Notes: generated by a model from the sequence alone, not told the origin. Shown: positions 1 through 4,885, counted from the first letter of the stretch. The stretch is 5,053 nucleotides of DNA from DATDUW01 sp035290185 (GCA_035290185.1 DATDUW010000017.1:1-5053); one strand, 5' to 3'. Numbers and translations: made by a program.

Positions 1-14
1 CTCTCCTCCGACCA
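1..14 (+). tRNA. 3' end of a tRNA, probably tRNA-Pro (cut by window edge)
   Basis: The window opens with CTCTCCTCCGACCA. Read as a tRNA 3' end this gives CCA at 12-14, discriminator A73 at 11, an acceptor 3' strand at 4-10 (TCCTCCG) and the last three T-stem bases at 1-3. The implied first pair is C1-G72 with A73, which is uncommon among bacterial elongator tRNAs and characteristic of tRNA-Pro (the 3' end of E. coli tRNA-Pro looks very similar). An intrinsic terminator starts 13 bases downstream, as expected after a tRNA gene. Only 14 bases are visible, so the identity is an inference; the upstream 60 bases would settle it. Confidence 0.45.
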
Positions 15-27
15 TTCTTTTTAACGG

Positions 28-56
28 AAAAACTGCCACAAAAAGGGCAGTTTTTT
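28..56. terminator. Bidirectional intrinsic terminator
   Basis: A perfect 10-bp stem pairs AAAAACTGCC (28-37) with GGCAGTTTTT (46-55) around an 8-nt loop, and the + strand runs out in six T (51-56). On the minus strand the 3' arm also ends in a T run. It can therefore end the presumed tRNA transcript from the left and the RhuM transcript from the right (stop codon at 78-80). The A/T ends of the stem are typical of terminators shared by convergent units. Confidence 0.8.
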
Positions 57-77
57 ATGTGTCATACAAAATATCTT

Positions 78-659
78 CTACTCTAGGCTTACCTGAGCCA
101 AAAAACAATGTTTTGAGCAACCCAAAATGTCTATTAACTCCGTTTTGCTTTTTTGGTCATAGTCGATACTTGTCGCATAGAGATCAAGCACTTGTCGATA
201 AAGAGCTTTTTCGCTGCTTCGAATATCGCGAATGCGATCTAATAGTTCCTTCCAGTAATTTCCACCCCCATTCCCTTTTAGCCGTTCGTCATCTAAGGCA
301 AACCCCTTGACGATGTATTCGCGGAGCCTTTGCGTTGCCCAAATACGGAACTGGGTTCCGCGAAGTGACTTTACGCGATATCCAACGGAAATAATGACAT
401 CAAGATTATAGTGTTTTACGATGTATTCTTTGCTGTCAGCCCCAGTTCGTCGGAATTCCCGACAAACTGATTCTTCACTCAATTCGCCTTCCTTAAAGGC
501 ATTCAAAATATGTTCAGCAACCGTTGAACGTCCTTTTTCAAACAACTCCGCCATCTGGTCTTGCGTCAGCCAGACCGTTTCTCCGTCCATTTTGACCTCT
601 ACCTTTGTTTTTCCATCGTCGGTCTGGTAGAGGATGATTTGAGAGTTGTTTTGATCCAT
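78..659 (-). CDS. RhuM-family protein, C-terminally truncated and frameshifted
   Basis: The 193-residue product matches the N-terminal and middle parts of the RhuM ('virulence RhuM') family. It begins with a strand segment and then an HTH-like stretch with WLTQDQMAELF (30-40) and STVAEHILNAFKEGEL (45-60). Next come the family signatures HYNLDVIISVGYRVKS (83-98) and RGTQFRIWATQRLREYIVKGF (split around 100-120), then a helical ERIRDIR-type segment (138-165). RhuM proteins are usually about 330 residues and are often found on islands and phage-like elements; their biochemical role is not settled. Homology breaks after YDQK (167-170). Dropping one base near 124-131 restores D-F-W-V-A-Q-N-I-V-F-W, which lines up with the family's EFFATVQN...W segment, and another frame then gives GKPRVEDILYDT, resembling the next segment. 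About 140 C-terminal residues are absent, so this is probably a decaying gene, though the N-terminal domain could still be made. ATG at 659 is chosen because the promoter abuts it; there is no Shine-Dalgarno sequence. Confidence 0.85.
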   Translation of the reverse strand: MDQNNSQIILYQTDDGKTKVEVKMDGETVWLTQDQMAELFEKGRSTVAEHILNAFKEGELSEESVCREFRRTGADSKEYIVKHYNLDVIISVGYRVKSLRGTQFRIWATQRLREYIVKGFALDDERLKGNGGGNYWKELLDRIRDIRSSEKALYRQVLDLYATSIDYDQKSKTELIDILGCSKHCFLAQVSLE

Positions 660-667
660 ATTTATAA

Positions 668-696
668 ATTATGGTTCAAAACTCCAAGAAATACAA
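668..696 (-). promoter_or_regulatory. Promoter of the RhuM gene, leaderless type
   Basis: Reading the minus strand, TTGTAT (696-691) is followed by a 17-base spacer and CATAAT (673-668), a 5/6 match to the -10 consensus with a weak -35. Transcription would start about 7 bases further on, within 0-3 bases of the ATG at 659. No Shine-Dalgarno sequence precedes that ATG, which agrees with a leaderless mRNA. The positions are seen; promoter function is inferred. Confidence 0.5.
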
Positions 697-730
697 TTTA
701 AGAAGTTAGGCTATCTCATTAGTTTGAACC
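673..730. repeat. Inverted repeat flanking the RhuM -35 region
   Basis: GGTTCAAAACT (673-683) and AGTTTGAACC (721-730) are inverted copies, 10 bp with one extra A, separated by 37 bases. One arm lies in the promoter spacer, the other upstream of the -35 element. The arrangement resembles paired operator sites for a DNA-binding regulator, perhaps RhuM itself, or an attachment-type repeat. No protein can be assigned from sequence. Confidence 0.4.
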
Positions 731-876
731 ACCAGCCAAACGGTATAGAACTCTCTGAAACAAGCCACTTTATGCGATAAGGATTCCACTAACTCACCAA
801 ACGGTCGATCAAAGCTAGAACCGTTCCCATCTCCACAAAACCGCTAACTTATACAGTAAACAAGCGCACTTCGCGC

Positions 877-905
877 AAAACAAAAATCCCTCCGATTGGA
901 GAGAT
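877..905 (-). terminator. Intrinsic terminator of the tRNA-Arg/tRNA-Ala unit
   Basis: On the minus strand ATCTCTCC (905-898) pairs with GGAGGGAT (893-886) around a 4-nt loop AATC. All eight positions pair, one as U-G. The 3' arm runs into TTTTTGTTTTG. It starts 6 bases after the CCA end of tRNA-Ala (912), so it should end the tRNA transcript. Confidence 0.82.
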
Positions 906-911
906 GTTTGA

Positions 912-987
912 TGGTGGACCTGAGGAGAATCGAACTCCTGACCTCTGCAATGCGAATGCAGCGCTCTACCAGCTGAGCTACAGGCCC
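912..987 (-). tRNA. tRNA-Ala(CGC)
   Basis: A complete 76-nt cloverleaf. The acceptor stem GGGCCTG/CAGGTCC contains the G3-U70 wobble pair, the classic alanine identity element. The D arm is GCTC/GAGC. The anticodon stem CTGCA/TGCAG closes the loop TTCGCAT with anticodon CGC, reading GCG. The T arm AGGAG/CTCCT encloses TTCGATT. A73 is followed by an encoded CCA at 914-912. It lies 52 bases downstream of tRNA-Arg on the same strand and is followed at once by a terminator, so the two are probably cotranscribed. The pyrimidine-rich + strand between them (988-1039) shows no terminator. Confidence 0.97.
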
Positions 988-1039
988 GTACATTTTTCTC
1001 TTTTCACCTTTCCGACCCCTTTTTTAAAATTTTCTTTTC

Positions 1040-1114
1040 TGGTGCCCCCAGAGGGAATCGAACCCCCATCTCTCCCTTAGGACGGGATTGCTCTATCCGT
1101 TGAGCTACGAGGGC
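1040..1114 (-). tRNA. tRNA-Arg(CCU)
   Basis: A complete 75-nt cloverleaf. The acceptor stem is GCCCTCG/TGGGGGC with wobble pairs at 5-68 and 7-66. The D arm is GCTC/GAGC with an 8-nt loop. The anticodon loop GTCCTAA carries CCT, reading AGG. The T arm GGGGG/CCCTC encloses TTCGATT. A73 and an encoded CCA (1042-1040) follow. Two oddities are G32, where a pyrimidine is nearly universal, and an unpaired A27/G43 at the base of the anticodon stem. It is the first gene of the two-tRNA unit; I see no convincing -10/-35 pair just upstream (1115-1150). Confidence 0.95.
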
Positions 1115-1152
1115 ATTTTTACAAACAAACCATCCGTTGCTTGCCCTCAGAA

Positions 1153-1178
1153 GTTCCACCCATCGCAGGGAGTGGAAC
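1153..1178. repeat. Hairpin/inverted repeat between tRNA-Arg and rmuC
   Basis: GTTCCAC (1153-1159) and GTGGAAC (1172-1178) form a perfect 7-bp inverted repeat with a 12-base spacer. Two more G-C pairs can form inside if A1171 bulges. No T tract follows on either strand, so it is unlikely to be a terminator. It lies upstream of both the leftward tRNA unit and the rightward rmuC promoter, a place where an operator for either would sit. Confidence 0.35.
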
Positions 1179-1235
1179 GAAAGGGGAAGTTACGGGGACG
1201 AAATATCCCTTCTTTCTTCATTGTCGTCAACCGTT

Positions 1236-1264
1236 TTGGCGAGGGAAGGTCTGCCGTGTAGAAT
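1236..1264 (+). promoter_or_regulatory. Putative sigma70-type promoter of rmuC
   Basis: TTGGCG (1236-1241), a 4/6 match to the -35 consensus, is followed by a 17-base spacer and TAGAAT (1259-1264), a 5/6 match to the -10 consensus. Transcription would start near 1271, leaving a leader of about 57 bases before the ATG at 1328. This is a consensus match by eye only. Confidence 0.45.
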
Positions 1265-1327
1265 ACCCTCATCCGTCCCGGAGCGTTCGCATCATAGCTG
1301 ATTCTTTCTCCTTTGGTCAATCTACTT

Positions 1328-2317
1328 ATGGATCCCATTCTCCTTGCTGTTGCCATTCTTTTGCTTGCCGCCCTGGCAACGGGATTTTTCATTCTGCTTC
1401 AAGCTCTCACGCGTCACATGGGCGAAATCAAACAGCTTCAAGCCCAAGGCCAAAACGATAAGGTCCTCCAGCTCCTCAATGAAAACATGCGCGGAGTCCA
1501 GGACAAGATTGACCGAACAACGGAAGCCCTCAACACGCGCCTGGACCGCGCCGCACAGATCATTGGACAGGTGAACCGCGAGCTTGGATCCATGTCCGAG
1601 ATCGGCCGCGGACTCAAAGATTTCCAAGCGTTTCTCTCTTCGCCAAAACTGCGCGGTAATCTTGGAGAACAGATCCTTTACGAAGCGATTGACCAGGTCT
1701 TTTCCTCACACCAATACGTCAAACAATTTAAATTTAAGGATGGTCAGATCGTAGATGCTATCATCAAGACAAGTGATGCCCTCATTCCGATCGATTCCAA
1801 GTTTCCCATGGAAAGTTTCAAGGCCATGTATCAAACACCGACCGAGGAAGAACGCATTCGCTGCAGCCGCGAATTCGTAAAGCAGGTCAAAAAACACATC
1901 GATGACGTCGCACGAAAATACATTCTGCCCCATGAAGGAACCGTGGACTTCGCGGTCATGTATGTGCCATCCGAAAACGTCTACTACGAAATTGTGGCCA
2001 ACAACGACGAACTTATGGACTATGCAAAGGGTCGCAGTGTCCTCCTCGTTTCTCCCAACAGTTTTTTTCATTTCCTGCGCGTCATTCTCATGGGGCTTGA
2101 ACGGTCAAAAATCCAGGAACAGGCCCAAAAAATCTGGGAACTGCTTAAAGGTGTTCAACAAGAAAACGCTAAATTTGGCGAATCTCTCCAGCTTGTAAAC
2201 CGTCATCTCACAAACGCCAAAAATGCTCTCGATTCCGTTGGCCTTGAATACACAAAAATTTCAAACAAACTCGATCAGGTTCAACTCATCGAATCTGAGC
2301 ACACGCCAACAACTTAA
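1328..2317 (+). CDS. rmuC: RmuC-family DNA recombination protein (short form)
   Basis: A 329-residue protein. Residues 4-25 are a hydrophobic N-terminal helix (PILLAVAILLLAALATGFF), predicted to anchor it in the inner membrane. Residues about 32-100 are charged and heptad-like, a coiled coil. The RmuC domain covers about 105-315, with LRGNLGEQILYEAI (108-121), PIDSKFPMESF (154-164), HIDDVARKYI (190-199), VPSENVYYE (213-221) and SVLLVSPNSFFHFLRVI (237-253). In E. coli RmuC limits recombination at small inverted repeats and has been proposed to be a nuclease-like protein; the mechanism is poorly known. E. coli RmuC is about 475 residues, so this is a compact version with a shorter coiled coil. 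The ATG at 1328 is preferred over an in-frame TTG at 1313 because it starts directly before the membrane helix; neither has a clear Shine-Dalgarno sequence. It appears to be a single-gene unit, since a promoter follows its stop codon. Confidence 0.93.
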   Translation: MDPILLAVAILLLAALATGFFILLQALTRHMGEIKQLQAQGQNDKVLQLLNENMRGVQDKIDRTTEALNTRLDRAAQIIGQVNRELGSMSEIGRGLKDFQAFLSSPKLRGNLGEQILYEAIDQVFSSHQYVKQFKFKDGQIVDAIIKTSDALIPIDSKFPMESFKAMYQTPTEEERIRCSREFVKQVKKHIDDVARKYILPHEGTVDFAVMYVPSENVYYEIVANNDELMDYAKGRSVLLVSPNSFFHFLRVILMGLERSKIQEQAQKIWELLKGVQQENAKFGESLQLVNRHLTNAKNALDSVGLEYTKISNKLDQVQLIESEHTPTT

Positions 2318-2345
2318 AAATCTGGCTTGTTCTACTCACGACTCA

Positions 2346-2374
2346 TTGACACGTCCGACTTTCGATAGTATTGT
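2346..2374 (+). promoter_or_regulatory. Promoter of the GNAT-M20 unit
   Basis: A perfect TTGACA (2346-2351), a 17-base spacer and TATTGT (2369-2374), a 4/6 match to the -10 consensus. Transcription would start near 2381, giving a leader of about 150 bases before the GTG at 2533. That is long for a bacterial mRNA and contains a hairpin and a terminator. It lies inside the first copy of the tandem duplication. Confidence 0.55.
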
Positions 2375-2424
2375 TTTCACCACAGTATGTCCCCATTGCA
2401 AAACACCCAAAATTTTGGCTCGTA

Positions 2425-2455
2425 CTATCCTCGGCTGTTTGTCGCCGAGTGATAG
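2425..2455 (+). promoter_or_regulatory. Leader hairpin upstream of the terminator
   Basis: CTATCCTCGGC (2425-2435) pairs with GCCGAG (2444-2449) and GATAG (2451-2455), making 11 bp with a single bulged T2450 and an 8-nt loop. No U tract follows, so it is not itself a terminator. Part of its 5' arm (ATCC.CGGC, 2427-2435) can alternatively pair with GCCGGAT (2494-2500), the 3' arm of the terminator. That is the geometry expected of an antiterminator, but this is an inference from pairing by eye. It matches no riboswitch class I can recognise. Confidence 0.45.
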
Positions 2456-2479
2456 GTTGTATTTCACATGCAGTCTGTC

Positions 2480-2504
2480 ATCCGGCGATAACCGCCGGAT
2501 TTTT
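2480..2504 (+). terminator. Intrinsic terminator in the GNAT leader (candidate attenuator)
   Basis: ATCCGGCG (2480-2487) pairs perfectly with CGCCGGAT (2493-2500) around loop ATAAC, followed by TTTTT (2500-2504). It ends 16 bases before the Shine-Dalgarno of the GNAT gene, leaving no room for a promoter between them. Transcripts reaching the GNAT gene must therefore read through it, which makes conditional termination plausible. It would also serve as the terminator for rmuC, which has none closer. Confidence 0.78.
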
Positions 2505-2518
2505 AGTCCCTTCGCTCA

Positions 2519-2525
2519 AAAGGAG
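2519..2525 (+). promoter_or_regulatory. Shine-Dalgarno deciding the GTG start of the GNAT gene
   Basis: AAAGGAG (2519-2525) lies 7 bases before GTG at 2533. Upstream in-frame starts, such as one at 2371, would run through the promoter -10 and both leader hairpins and encode a sequence without GNAT character, so 2533 is the better start. Confidence 0.75.
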
Positions 2526-2532
2526 AACTGTC

Positions 2533-3255
2533 GTGGAATACATCGTGGATTCTTTTTCTGGAAGTCTAACAAGTTCCGCTCTTGACTGGCACATTCAGCT
2601 CGCGGACCTCACCCGTGTGGCTTGGTCAAGTCCTGATGGGACTTGTTACTTCCCATACGCGCCGCTTACGGATCCAGGTTACTGGTACCGTACGGTTGCC
2701 GCGCAGTGGCAAAAAGATGAAATGCGGTCGTGGGCGCTGCTCGCCGATAATAAGATCGTGGCGCATGCCGCGCTCGTTCGCAAAAGCCCGCAACATTGGG
2801 AACTTGGCCGCTGGGTCGCCTACAAAGATGCGCCGAAGGGCGCAGTAACCCGCCTTTGCAAGCATGCCCTGCGGACCGTCGTGGGTCAGGCAGTCCACGT
2901 AGAGTGTACACAAGCACACACCGGCTCGCAGGCAATCTGCGAACGGTTGGGTCTACGCTTCGCGGGGATCGGTATCCTTGGTCAAACGAACAACGTGTGG
3001 TTGGATATCGTGTATTATGATAACCAACACCATCAGCTGGTGCCGTTTTCCGTCCAAGAAGCGGCAATACTTCGCGTGACCGGCAACCCGCTCGGTATGC
3101 CGAGCGGAGTAAAGCCCGAGCACTGGCCGAGACTGCAAGCAATCCCTGCAATCCTCACAGACGATCGCGGAGGCGCGCTGCCGCCGACGCAATTCCACGT
3201 CCTTGCGCACCGTCTCGAAACGGTACGCGGGATTCTACGCGTTGTTCTCCGCTAA
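2533..3255 (+). CDS. GNAT-family N-acetyltransferase with extra C-terminal region
   Basis: A 240-residue protein starting at GTG. Residues about 20-60 form the N-terminal part. MRSWALLADNKIVAHAALV (64-82) gives the central GNAT strands. WELGRWVAYKDAPKGAVTRL (89-108) is the motif A position, where acetyl-CoA pyrophosphate is bound; the usual Q/R-x-x-G-x-G/A is represented loosely by DAPKGA. HVECTQAHTGSQAICERLGL (122-141) and RFAGI fit motif B. About 75 residues after the GNAT core (166-240) are unlike a standard GNAT end and I cannot assign them. The substrate cannot be read from the sequence. It is the first gene of a unit with an M20 deacylase 41 bases downstream and is preceded by a leader with a terminator. 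GNAT membership is fairly sure from the overall pattern; the specificity is unknown. Confidence 0.8.
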   Translation: MEYIVDSFSGSLTSSALDWHIQLADLTRVAWSSPDGTCYFPYAPLTDPGYWYRTVAAQWQKDEMRSWALLADNKIVAHAALVRKSPQHWELGRWVAYKDAPKGAVTRLCKHALRTVVGQAVHVECTQAHTGSQAICERLGLRFAGIGILGQTNNVWLDIVYYDNQHHQLVPFSVQEAAILRVTGNPLGMPSGVKPEHWPRLQAIPAILTDDRGGALPPTQFHVLAHRLETVRGILRVVLR

Positions 3256-3259
3256 TCGT

Positions 3260-3285
3260 GCCCGCCGGGATCCTTCTCGGCGGGC
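3260..3285 (+). promoter_or_regulatory. Intercistronic GC-rich hairpin before the M20 gene
   Basis: GCCCGCCG (3260-3267) pairs perfectly with CGGCGGGC (3278-3285) around a 10-nt loop. It begins 5 bases after the GNAT stop and ends 11 bases before the ATG at 3297. There is no T run (GACTCTTCCCT follows), so termination is unlikely. It occupies the place where a Shine-Dalgarno would begin, so it may limit translation of the second gene or protect the upstream message. Confidence 0.6.
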
Positions 3286-3296
3286 GACTCTTCCCT

Positions 3297-4286
3297 ATGA
3301 CGCTGACTCCTACAGAACAACTGCTTATCGACCTCTTAAACATTCCGTCCGAATCAGGACACGAAGAAACAATCATCGACACCTTAGAACGCATTTTGAG
3401 AGAGGACTTTCGAATTCAACGAATTCCCGTTGATGACAGACGTTCGGCTCTCTTGTGTACGCATGGAGAACGTCTGGACTCGTTGTTAATTGCACACGTG
3501 GATACAGTAACCGGCCAACAAGAGGTGAACGTCGACAAAAAAAATATTTACGGCCGCGGGAGTTGCGATAACAAGGGTGCGGCAGCGGCGATGATTTGCG
3601 CGGCACGAACCGCCCTCAAAGAGAACGTCTCGAATTTCGGATTGCTTTTCACTATTGGTGAGGAAACAACTTTCGACGGAGCACGGGCCGCTGAACAATT
3701 CTTGAACCTTCACGCATTACAACCCAAACAAATCATCATCGGAGAACCGACGGATTTGGAAATCATCAACGCCCAGCACGGGATATTTTGCATCGAGGTC
3801 TCCTGCAAGGGAACGCGAGAACATTCTTCGATTTCCCATCCAGATTCAGCAATTCACAAACTCGTACACGTTCTTCATCATGTGCTGTCCGCACCTTTTG
3901 CTAATACGACTTTCCATATTGGAAAAATACAGGGAGGAGTCGCAGAAAATATCGTTGCCAATTCCGCAAGCGCCGTACTCGTTTTCCGTTCGGCACAACC
4001 AACTATCGAAAATCTCGTCCGAACAGTCCTCAATCAAACCAGAATCGAGTATGCGATCAAAGTTCTAAAAAATATTCCGCCGTGTGACCATTCCACGTCT
4101 CCCGCCGACCGACGCCGCGTGGCCTATTTCACGGAAATGGCCTTCTTTCCCAACAGTTTTGTCCTTGGACCCGGCAGCATCGCGGACGCACATTCCTTAG
4201 ATGAAAAAGTGGCAAGGGAACAGCTAAGAGAAGCTACGGAAATTTATGTCCAACTTCTCAAATCCGGACTTACGGTAGCGACCTAA
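3297..4286 (+). CDS. M20-family metallo-deacylase (ArgE/DapE/LysK type)
   Basis: A 329-residue protein of the M20 family, two-zinc hydrolases that remove acyl groups from amino acids or cleave small peptides. All expected active-site positions are visible: HVD (H67, D69), the bridging aspartate in GRGSCDNKG (D91), the general base and ligand pair in GEET (E122, E123), E150 in GEPTD, and H299 in GSIADAHSLDE. The dimerisation/lid insert spans about 162-265, with H176 in REHSS and GGVAENIVA (213-221). GEPTDLE and GPGSIADAH most resemble acetylornithine deacetylases and LysK. At 329 residues it is shorter than E. coli ArgE (about 383). The ATG at 3297 is preferred over an in-frame GTG at 3258, because that extension would be encoded by the hairpin and adds nothing family-like. 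No good Shine-Dalgarno is seen, so translation may be coupled to the GNAT gene. The true substrate is unproven. Confidence 0.9.
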   Translation: MTLTPTEQLLIDLLNIPSESGHEETIIDTLERILREDFRIQRIPVDDRRSALLCTHGERLDSLLIAHVDTVTGQQEVNVDKKNIYGRGSCDNKGAAAAMICAARTALKENVSNFGLLFTIGEETTFDGARAAEQFLNLHALQPKQIIIGEPTDLEIINAQHGIFCIEVSCKGTREHSSISHPDSAIHKLVHVLHHVLSAPFANTTFHIGKIQGGVAENIVANSASAVLVFRSAQPTIENLVRTVLNQTRIEYAIKVLKNIPPCDHSTSPADRRRVAYFTEMAFFPNSFVLGPGSIADAHSLDEKVAREQLREATEIYVQLLKSGLTVAT

Positions 4287-4312
4287 AAAAAGAAGACAAC
4301 TCGTATACGAAA

Positions 4313-4342
4313 GTAAGGGAGGGTTTTTAAACCCTCCCTTAC
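4313..4342. terminator. Strong hairpin terminator after the M20 gene
   Basis: A perfect 14-bp inverted repeat (4313-4326 with 4329-4342) contains GGGAGGG/CCCTCCC; the innermost A-T pairs probably open to give a loop. The + strand tail is GTTTATGG and the minus strand tail is TTTCG, both short U runs. It lies 27 bases after the M20 stop and can also act on transcripts coming from the minus-strand gene to the right. A 10-bp palindrome TCGTATACGA (4301-4310) lies just upstream. Confidence 0.75.
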
Positions 4343-4423
4343 GTTTATGGACCCACGTCTGTGGAGCAGGTCTCTTTTTCCATTCATCCGCCCACAATGC
4401 TTGGATTGTGATCGAATGATTGG

Positions 4424-4445
4424 GCCGAAGGAAGAATCCTTCGGC
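4424..4445 (-). terminator. Hairpin 3' of the membrane-protein gene
   Basis: GCCGAAGGA (4424-4432) pairs perfectly with TCCTTCGGC (4437-4445) around AGAA. On the minus strand it begins 15 bases after the stop codon at 4460. The following minus-strand bases (CCAATCATTCG) are not a good T tract, so it may be a weak terminator or a 3'-end stabiliser backed up by the hairpin at 4313-4342. A 6-bp inverted repeat (CACAAT/ATTGTG, 4393-4410) follows it on the minus strand. Confidence 0.5.
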
Positions 4446-4459
4446 GCGTTGTTTGTGTC

Positions 4460-4885
4460 TCACGGACGACGACCCCGCGGTCGACGACCTGTGGTCGAAC
4501 GAAGCGGAATCGGTGGTATCCGACGAGGACCTACGAGACTTCGCCAGATCGACCGAGCTGCTAGAACGATCAACCGCCAGAATCCACGGCCGCTCGCCCT
4601 TGCCAGCCGTTCCGCCAGCCGGAGCAGTCCCCTACCGGCCCGACGCCCCCAGTAGAGACTGTCCAAAACCGGCGGTGTTCGAACGCCCAGGATCATACAA
4701 AAAATCCTGGGGATAGAGACGAAAAGAGCGGTCAGAACCACCGCGCTCACCAGTCTCTGTTCGTTGATGCCCTGGGTCAGGATCCAGACGGACCCTTTCC
4801 ACATCAGAACAAGGGGTGGGAGGAGCGACAAAAAGATCATCGCCCCAACAAGACGAACACCAAACTGTTGGAGTTTCTTCTCCAT
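4460..4885 (-). CDS. Small membrane protein with Arg/Pro-rich tail, unknown function
   Basis: A 141-residue protein that I do not recognise. Residues about 9-28 (GVRLVGAMIFLSLLPPLVLM) and 43-66 (QRLVSAVVLTALFVSIPRIF onward) are two predicted transmembrane helices joined by a short loop. Residues 79-118 are helical and amphipathic with many arginines and tryptophans (GRRAGRGLLRLAERLARASG; FWRLIVLAARSIWRSL). The last 22 residues are Arg/Pro-rich (GRRPRGRRP at the end). By the positive-inside rule the long basic C-terminal part should be cytoplasmic, where it could touch the membrane surface or nucleic acid. The ATG at 4885 is chosen over longer in-frame starts because of an excellent Shine-Dalgarno; the longer form to 4990 would be encoded by the structured leader. 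It converges on the M20 gene and is more GC-rich than the genes to its left. Confidence 0.65.
   Translation of the reverse strand: MEKKLQQFGVRLVGAMIFLSLLPPLVLMWKGSVWILTQGINEQRLVSAVVLTALFVSIPRIFCMILGVRTPPVLDSLYWGRRAGRGLLRLAERLARASGRGFWRLIVLAARSIWRSLVGPRRIPPIPLRSTTGRRPRGRRP

Larger units (their letters stand above)
2317..2479 (+). repeat. Imperfect tandem duplication upstream of the GNAT gene
   Basis: Two diverged copies lie head to tail: copy 1 at about 2317-2391 and copy 2 at about 2409-2479, offset 87-93 bases. Shared blocks, in order, are AAAAT then TGGCT (2317/2409), GT.CTA (2329/2422), GATAG (2364/2451), TTGT and TTTCAC (2372-2380/2458-2467), and CAGTATGTC (2383) against CAGTCTGTC (2471). 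The centre is poorly conserved. Copy 1 carries the promoter, copy 2 the long hairpin. The duplication is seen directly by alignment by eye; its origin (local duplication or two members of a dispersed element) is unknown. Confidence 0.6.

Noticed and set aside
2407..2418. CCAAAATTTTGG palindrome
   Set aside because: It has no loop and cannot form an RNA hairpin of note. It overlaps the start of the second duplication copy, and short A/T palindromes are common.
2371..2532. Longer GNAT protein starting at 2371
   Set aside because: It would start inside the promoter -10 and run through the leader hairpin and terminator. The Shine-Dalgarno at 2519-2525 fixes the start at GTG 2533.
2666..3151. 161-codon minus-strand open frame inside the GNAT gene
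   Set aside because: It is an Arg/Ser/Pro-rich shadow of a GC-rich gene with no recognisable family.
4347..4716. Plus-strand open frames (4347-4655 and 4420-4716) opposite the membrane-protein gene
   Set aside because: No ribosome binding site was seen, one starts at TTG inside a hairpin, and the minus strand has a strong Shine-Dalgarno and a clear membrane-helix pattern in the same DNA.
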